A DNA stretch of 64,000 bases from Prauserella_A oleivorans (GTDB taxonomy: Bacteria; Actinomycetota; Actinomycetes; Mycobacteriales; Pseudonocardiaceae). Under the pieces are notes generated by a model. It was not told the DNA's origin, ran no database searches, and was given only the letters and a program-made list of their open reading frames with translations. The position numbers and the translations under genes were made by a program. Shown one piece after another: positions 60,287 through 64,000 of this stretch. The stretch lies in the NCBI RefSeq assembly GCF_042685745.1, contig NZ_JBHUNT010000001.1, positions 1,736,001 to 1,800,000 of the forward strand. The letters are read 5' to 3'. The stretch's first letter is position 1; each line of letters starts with the position of its first letter.

Positions 60287-61566
60287 TGGCAAGCAACAGC
60301 AAGCGCCGCCGGCGTTCGGTGCTCACCGGAATCGTGGTGCTCGTGGTGTTCGTGGCCTCCGTTGGCGTCGCGATCACTGCGAACAAGGGCATACCCGGTC
60401 TGCCGCGCACCGTGGTGCGCGCCGAGTTCGTTGAGGTCGGAGGCTTGCGCAGCGGGGATGACGTGCGGATCAACGACGTGCGCGTCGGGCAGGTCGGCGA
60501 GATCACCCTGGTGGACGGCAAGCCAGTCGTCGAGCTGAGGTTCGATGGCCACCGGTCCATCTACCGCAACGCGACGGCCGTCACCGCATCGGTGGGGGCG
60601 CGCTCCGCGCTCGGCCAGAAGTACGTCGCCTTCAACCCCGGTTCACCACAAGCCGGCGCGGTCGACCCCGGGGAGGTCATCCCGGCCTCGGAAACGACCG
60701 GAGCCCAGGAACTGTCGGACCTGCTCGCCGTGCTGGACGAGCCCACCCGCAAGGCGCTGGGCTCGACGCTCCGGGAAACAGGCGGCGGTGTCGCAGGCCA
60801 TACGCAGGACCTGCGAGACACGCTGGCCGCTCTGCCGACCGAGCTGCCCGACCTGGCGACCGTGTCGCGCGCGCTGACCACGGAGGGGGGTGCCGACCTT
60901 GTCCAGACACTGCAGGCCGTGGATCGCTTCAGCGGCCGCTTCCAGGGCCGGGAGCAGCAACTCAGCAACCTTGTGCGCCAGCTCGACACCACCCTACGCT
61001 CGGTCGCCGTCGACAACGCCAGGCCGGTGTCCGACGCGCTGACCAAGGCGCCGGACACGCTGACCAAGGTCCGCGGCAGCCTCGAGGCCCTGCGGCGGCC
61101 GCTGGCCGACACCGAGGCCGCCGCGGCGGCATTGCGGCCCGGAGCACAGGCGCTCGGCCAGGCAACCCCCGATGTGCGCGGCGTGCTGCGAGAAGGGATT
61201 CCGCCGTTGAACAAGGTGCCCGGTGTCGCGGGGCAGGCGATGCCCGCGGTGGACGGCCTGACCCGGACGTTCACCGATGCGCGCCCGGTGGCGCCGCGTA
61301 TCCGGGAGGCGGTCGGCTCGGCGCAGCAACCCCTGGCCGTTCTGGCGCCCTACGCCCCGGAGATCTCGCTGTGGTTCACCCACGCCACCGACGCCCTGCA
61401 TCAGGGTGACGCGGCTGGCCACTGGCTGCGCTTCTCACCGCCGGTCGGGACGAGCACCGCGACCGGCATCGTGCGGGGCCTGCGTGACCCGCTGACTGCG
61501 CGCAACCCGTACCCGGCACCCGGCGAGGCCGCACGAGACAAGAGCACACTGCTGGGACCGAGGTGA
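60283..61566 (+). CDS. Mce-family protein 3
   Basis: 427 aa. ATG 60283 overlaps the previous stop. Anchor SVLTGIVVLVVFVASVGVAI (residues 12-31), MCE domain with EVGGLRSGDDVRINDVRVGQVGEI and SALGQKYVAFNPG, then an extended helical region and YAPEISLWFTHATDAL near the C-terminus, a block typical of MceC/MceD. No lipobox. Confidence 0.93.
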   Translation: MMASNSKRRRRSVLTGIVVLVVFVASVGVAITANKGIPGLPRTVVRAEFVEVGGLRSGDDVRINDVRVGQVGEITLVDGKPVVELRFDGHRSIYRNATAVTASVGARSALGQKYVAFNPGSPQAGAVDPGEVIPASETTGAQELSDLLAVLDEPTRKALGSTLRETGGGVAGHTQDLRDTLAALPTELPDLATVSRALTTEGGADLVQTLQAVDRFSGRFQGREQQLSNLVRQLDTTLRSVAVDNARPVSDALTKAPDTLTKVRGSLEALRRPLADTEAAAAALRPGAQALGQATPDVRGVLREGIPPLNKVPGVAGQAMPAVDGLTRTFTDARPVAPRIREAVGSAQQPLAVLAPYAPEISLWFTHATDALHQGDAAGHWLRFSPPVGTSTATGIVRGLRDPLTARNPYPAPGEAARDKSTLLGPR

Positions 61567-62891
61567 CACAGATGGAATCGAATCCGCGGAAGAGGCTCGC
61601 ACGGGCCCGGCGCTCCCCGTTCCGACTCGGCCTGGTCTTCATCGTCGTAGCGTTGGTGGTCGGCGTCGGCCTGTTCAACAAGGACCCCATTCTCACCACG
61701 TTGAAGCCGGGCACGACATTCGCGATCCACTTCGCCCGGGACTACCATCTTCGTCCCTACGTCACGGAGGTCAAGGTCGCCGGGGTCCCGGTCGGCAAGG
61801 TCACCGCCGTCGAACCGGGGTCCGACGGCTCCGCGCGAGTCGAGGTCAAGGTCGACGGCGACATTCCGGGCAAGCTCCGCTCCGCGCCGTCCGCGGTGAT
61901 CCGCCCCGCCACACTCCTGGGTGGCAAGTACTACCTCGATCTCGTACCCGGAGGGCAGCCCGGGGACTTCGGCGGCACCATCCCGGTCGCGCGAACGGAG
62001 GTCCCAGTGGAGCTCGACAAGGTCACCCGGGCGTTGCCACCCGACACGCTGGAGTCCGCGACGTCGGCCGTTGATTCGCTGGATCGCACGTTGGACGAAC
62101 GTGGCCGCGCCGCGCTGGACCGGCTCCTCGCCGATGCCCCAGGCACGTTGGACCCGGCGGCCACCGTACTCGACGCCGCCCGGGGCACGCGCCCGGCAAC
62201 GGACCTCACTCACGTCGTGGGGGGCTTGGAGTCGACGGCGCGGACGCTGACCGAGCAGCCAGGGCAACTGGACGCCATCGTGCGTGACCTGGACACCCTG
62301 GGCACCGTGCTGGGGCGGCGCTCGGCCGACCTGGCGGACGCGCTCGCGACGTTGCCCCGGACCCTGGACTCGACGAACGCTGGGCTGCGCCGCCTGGACG
62401 GCACGCTGATCCGGCTGCGGGACACCGCTGACCCGGCGCGCCCCGTCGCGGCGGAACTCGACACCGCGCTGGCGCATGCCGATCCCGTACTGGCGAAGGC
62501 CCGCCCGTTGGTGACCGACCTGAAGAACCTGCTGGTCGATGCCAGGCCCGTCGTGGAGCGGCTGGTGCCCACCGCCCGCGACGCCACGCCCGTGCTCGAC
62601 GACGTGCGTGGCCCGGTGCTGGACCGCCTCAACGGTCCGGTCAAAGCCACGGTCCTTTCGCCCTACCACGGCACCGGGCCCTACTCGGACACCGGCGGAG
62701 ACAGGCCGCTGTACCAGGAGCTGGCGTACATGTTCGCCAATGTCGACCGGGCCTCCTCCATGACCGACGCCAACGGCGCCTCGATCGCGTTCCATCCTGG
62801 AGTCGCCCCAGGCACGCTCGCCGGCCTGCCGATCAGCCTGGAACAGCTGTTCCGCAACCTCACCGGCATCGGGAAGGGAGAGCCACGATGA
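61563..62891 (+). CDS. Mce-family protein 4
   Basis: 442 aa from GTG 61563 (overlapping TGA of the previous gene); ATG 61572 is an alternative. Anchor RLGLVFIVVALVVGVGLF, MCE domain LRPYVTEVKVAGVPVGKVTAV and ATLLGGKYYLDLVPGG, then repeated heptad-like helical segments (LPRTLDSTNAGLRRLDGTL). The C-terminal SMTDANGASIAFHPGVAPGTLAGLP block is typical of MceD-like proteins. Confidence 0.92.
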   Translation: MTQMESNPRKRLARARRSPFRLGLVFIVVALVVGVGLFNKDPILTTLKPGTTFAIHFARDYHLRPYVTEVKVAGVPVGKVTAVEPGSDGSARVEVKVDGDIPGKLRSAPSAVIRPATLLGGKYYLDLVPGGQPGDFGGTIPVARTEVPVELDKVTRALPPDTLESATSAVDSLDRTLDERGRAALDRLLADAPGTLDPAATVLDAARGTRPATDLTHVVGGLESTARTLTEQPGQLDAIVRDLDTLGTVLGRRSADLADALATLPRTLDSTNAGLRRLDGTLIRLRDTADPARPVAAELDTALAHADPVLAKARPLVTDLKNLLVDARPVVERLVPTARDATPVLDDVRGPVLDRLNGPVKATVLSPYHGTGPYSDTGGDRPLYQELAYMFANVDRASSMTDANGASIAFHPGVAPGTLAGLPISLEQLFRNLTGIGKGEPR

Positions 62892-64000
62892 GCGGCACAC
62901 GGCACCGCCTGCGCAAGACGTGGCAGCGGGTGCGCAACGAGCCGCGCCTGGGACGCAACGTGCTCACGCTGGCCGTTCTGGTGGCCCTCGGCCTCGGCGC
63001 CGGCGGATACATCCTGAGTCAGCAGGGATCGGGGACCACGACCTGGCCGTGGCAGGATCAGTTCGTCTTCACAGCCGAGTTCGACAACGCGCCCGCCGTG
63101 AGCCCCGGCAACGGACAGGAGGTCCGCATCGCCGGTGTGCAGGTCGGGCAGATCGAGTCCGCTTCGGTCTCCGACGACGGCAAGGCGGAGCTGACACTCT
63201 CGATCGAACCCGGTCACACCGTCTACGACAACGCCCGGACGGTGCTGCGGCCCAAGAGCCCGATGAACGAGATGTACGTGGAGATCGATCCCGGTGGCCC
63301 GCCCGGCAAGCCGCTCGCCGAAGGGGACATGATCCCGGCAACGCAGTCGCAGCGGCCCATCCAAGCGGACGAGGTCCTCGCGCACCTCGACACGAATACC
63401 CGCAGCGCCCTGACCGCGCTGCTCACCGAGTCCGACACGGCACTGGCCCACGCGCCGGAGGCACTGCCGGGCGGGCTGTCCGCCACCGACCGCGTCGTGC
63501 GTGACCTCAAACCCGTCGTCGTCGAGCTGCAGACCCGCAAGGACAAGCTCGCGCAACTGGTCACCGCACTCGCTCAGGTGTCCAGCGCCGTCGGTGAGAA
63601 CGACCAGCGCCTGGCCGAGCTCGCGAGGAACCTGCAGCACACGCTGGCCGCGGCCGGAGAGCAGAGTGACGCCATCGACGAGGCGCTCGCCCAGCTGCCC
63701 GACGTGACCGACGAGCTAGGCCGCGCCACCGGCAGCGTGCAGGCCCTGAGCGACCAGCTCGATCCGGTCCTGGACAGCCTGCGGCAGGCCTCCGGCACGC
63801 TCCCGGATTCCTTGCGCAGGCTGACCGCCACCGTCGATCGCGTCGGCGAGACCGTGGACGTGGCCAACCCGGTGGTGACCAAGGCCAGGCCCGTCGTCAA
63901 CGACCTGCGGCCCCTGGTGACTGACGTCAACGCCCTCCTGCCCGACCTGCGGCACACCACCAGCCGGCTGGAGCCGATCACCGCCTCCCTGCTCCCCTAT
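62888..64000 (+). CDS. Mce-family protein 5 (3' partial)
   Basis: Runs off the window: 371 codons with no stop from ATG 62888, which overlaps the previous stop by 4 bases. Anchor LGRNVLTLAVLVALGLGAGGYIL, MCE domain NAPAVSPGNGQEVRIAGVQVGQIESA and PKSPMNEMYVEIDPGG, then a long helical region. There is no lipobox Cys near the anchor, so this is not the lipoprotein (MceE-like) member, which would be expected further downstream. Confidence 0.92.
   Translation, partial: MSGTRHRLRKTWQRVRNEPRLGRNVLTLAVLVALGLGAGGYILSQQGSGTTTWPWQDQFVFTAEFDNAPAVSPGNGQEVRIAGVQVGQIESASVSDDGKAELTLSIEPGHTVYDNARTVLRPKSPMNEMYVEIDPGGPPGKPLAEGDMIPATQSQRPIQADEVLAHLDTNTRSALTALLTESDTALAHAPEALPGGLSATDRVVRDLKPVVVELQTRKDKLAQLVTALAQVSSAVGENDQRLAELARNLQHTLAAAGEQSDAIDEALAQLPDVTDELGRATGSVQALSDQLDPVLDSLRQASGTLPDSLRRLTATVDRVGETVDVANPVVTKARPVVNDLRPLVTDVNALLPDLRHTTSRLEPITASLLPY

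Overview
The window is high-GC actinobacterial DNA. A Pseudonocardiaceae host (Amycolatopsis / Saccharomonospora / Prauserella type) is my inference from gene order and protein style; no rRNA is present to settle it.

Bases 1-11.8 kb are chromosomal backbone. The order MprB-type kinase, HtrA/PepD protease, MoaB, MscL, SAF-domain protein, FmdB/Ruc chaperone, 5-FTHF cyclo-ligase, GalU, gephyrin-like Glp, RimJ-type acetyltransferase and GlpR matches the Mycobacterium tuberculosis Rv0982-Rv0996 block, with a DeoR regulator and GalT inserted after the kinase. The block carries envelope stress, mechanosensing, sugar-nucleotide supply and divisome functions. A CIRCE operator precedes the Ruc gene and a direct repeat typical of OmpR-class regulators precedes pepD. 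It ends at tRNA-Ala(CGC).

A mobile island starts at that tRNA. A large serine integrase points at it, and its open frame runs through the tRNA antisense strand into the chromosome. Next come an IS110-family element, two catalytically impaired serine-recombinase relatives, an XRE regulator and a frameshifted gene. A transfer region (18.4-34.1 kb) follows. Its minus-strand arm has a recombinase-domain-only protein and two methyltransferase-like proteins; its plus-strand arm has a minimal type IV secretion system (VirB2-, VirB6-, PrgI-, VirB4- and VirD4-like proteins, a transglycosylase/NlpC hydrolase), a Gp88-family protein and a Replic_Relax protein broken by an amber codon. The arms diverge from a region with an array of TACTAG motifs. 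This is best read as an integrative conjugative element (ICE) that is probably decaying.

From 34.1 to 47 kb lies a scrap zone. It holds a DUF6602-like nuclease gene with an in-frame amber codon, one membrane-protein gene broken by three different insertion sequences, a truncated ferredoxin reductase, a TetR gene with an early stop, and a P450 with several frameshifts. Between these is an intact acyl-CoA dehydrogenase / thioesterase / TetR unit divergent from an LLM-class oxidoreductase, with a large symmetric operator between them. An IS256-family copy with an internal deletion closes the zone.

From 47 kb to the end is a lipid-uptake locus: PucR regulator, acyl-CoA synthetase, a DUF3556 membrane protein split by an IS5-family element, an FAD-dependent oxidoreductase, a small membrane protein, then YrbE-A, YrbE-B, an MceG/Mkl-type ATPase and five Mce proteins in an operon chained by 4-base overlaps. 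The first Mce gene has a one-base frameshift in a run of eight C, and the fifth runs off the window. I infer import of a hydrophobic substrate, its CoA activation and redox processing.
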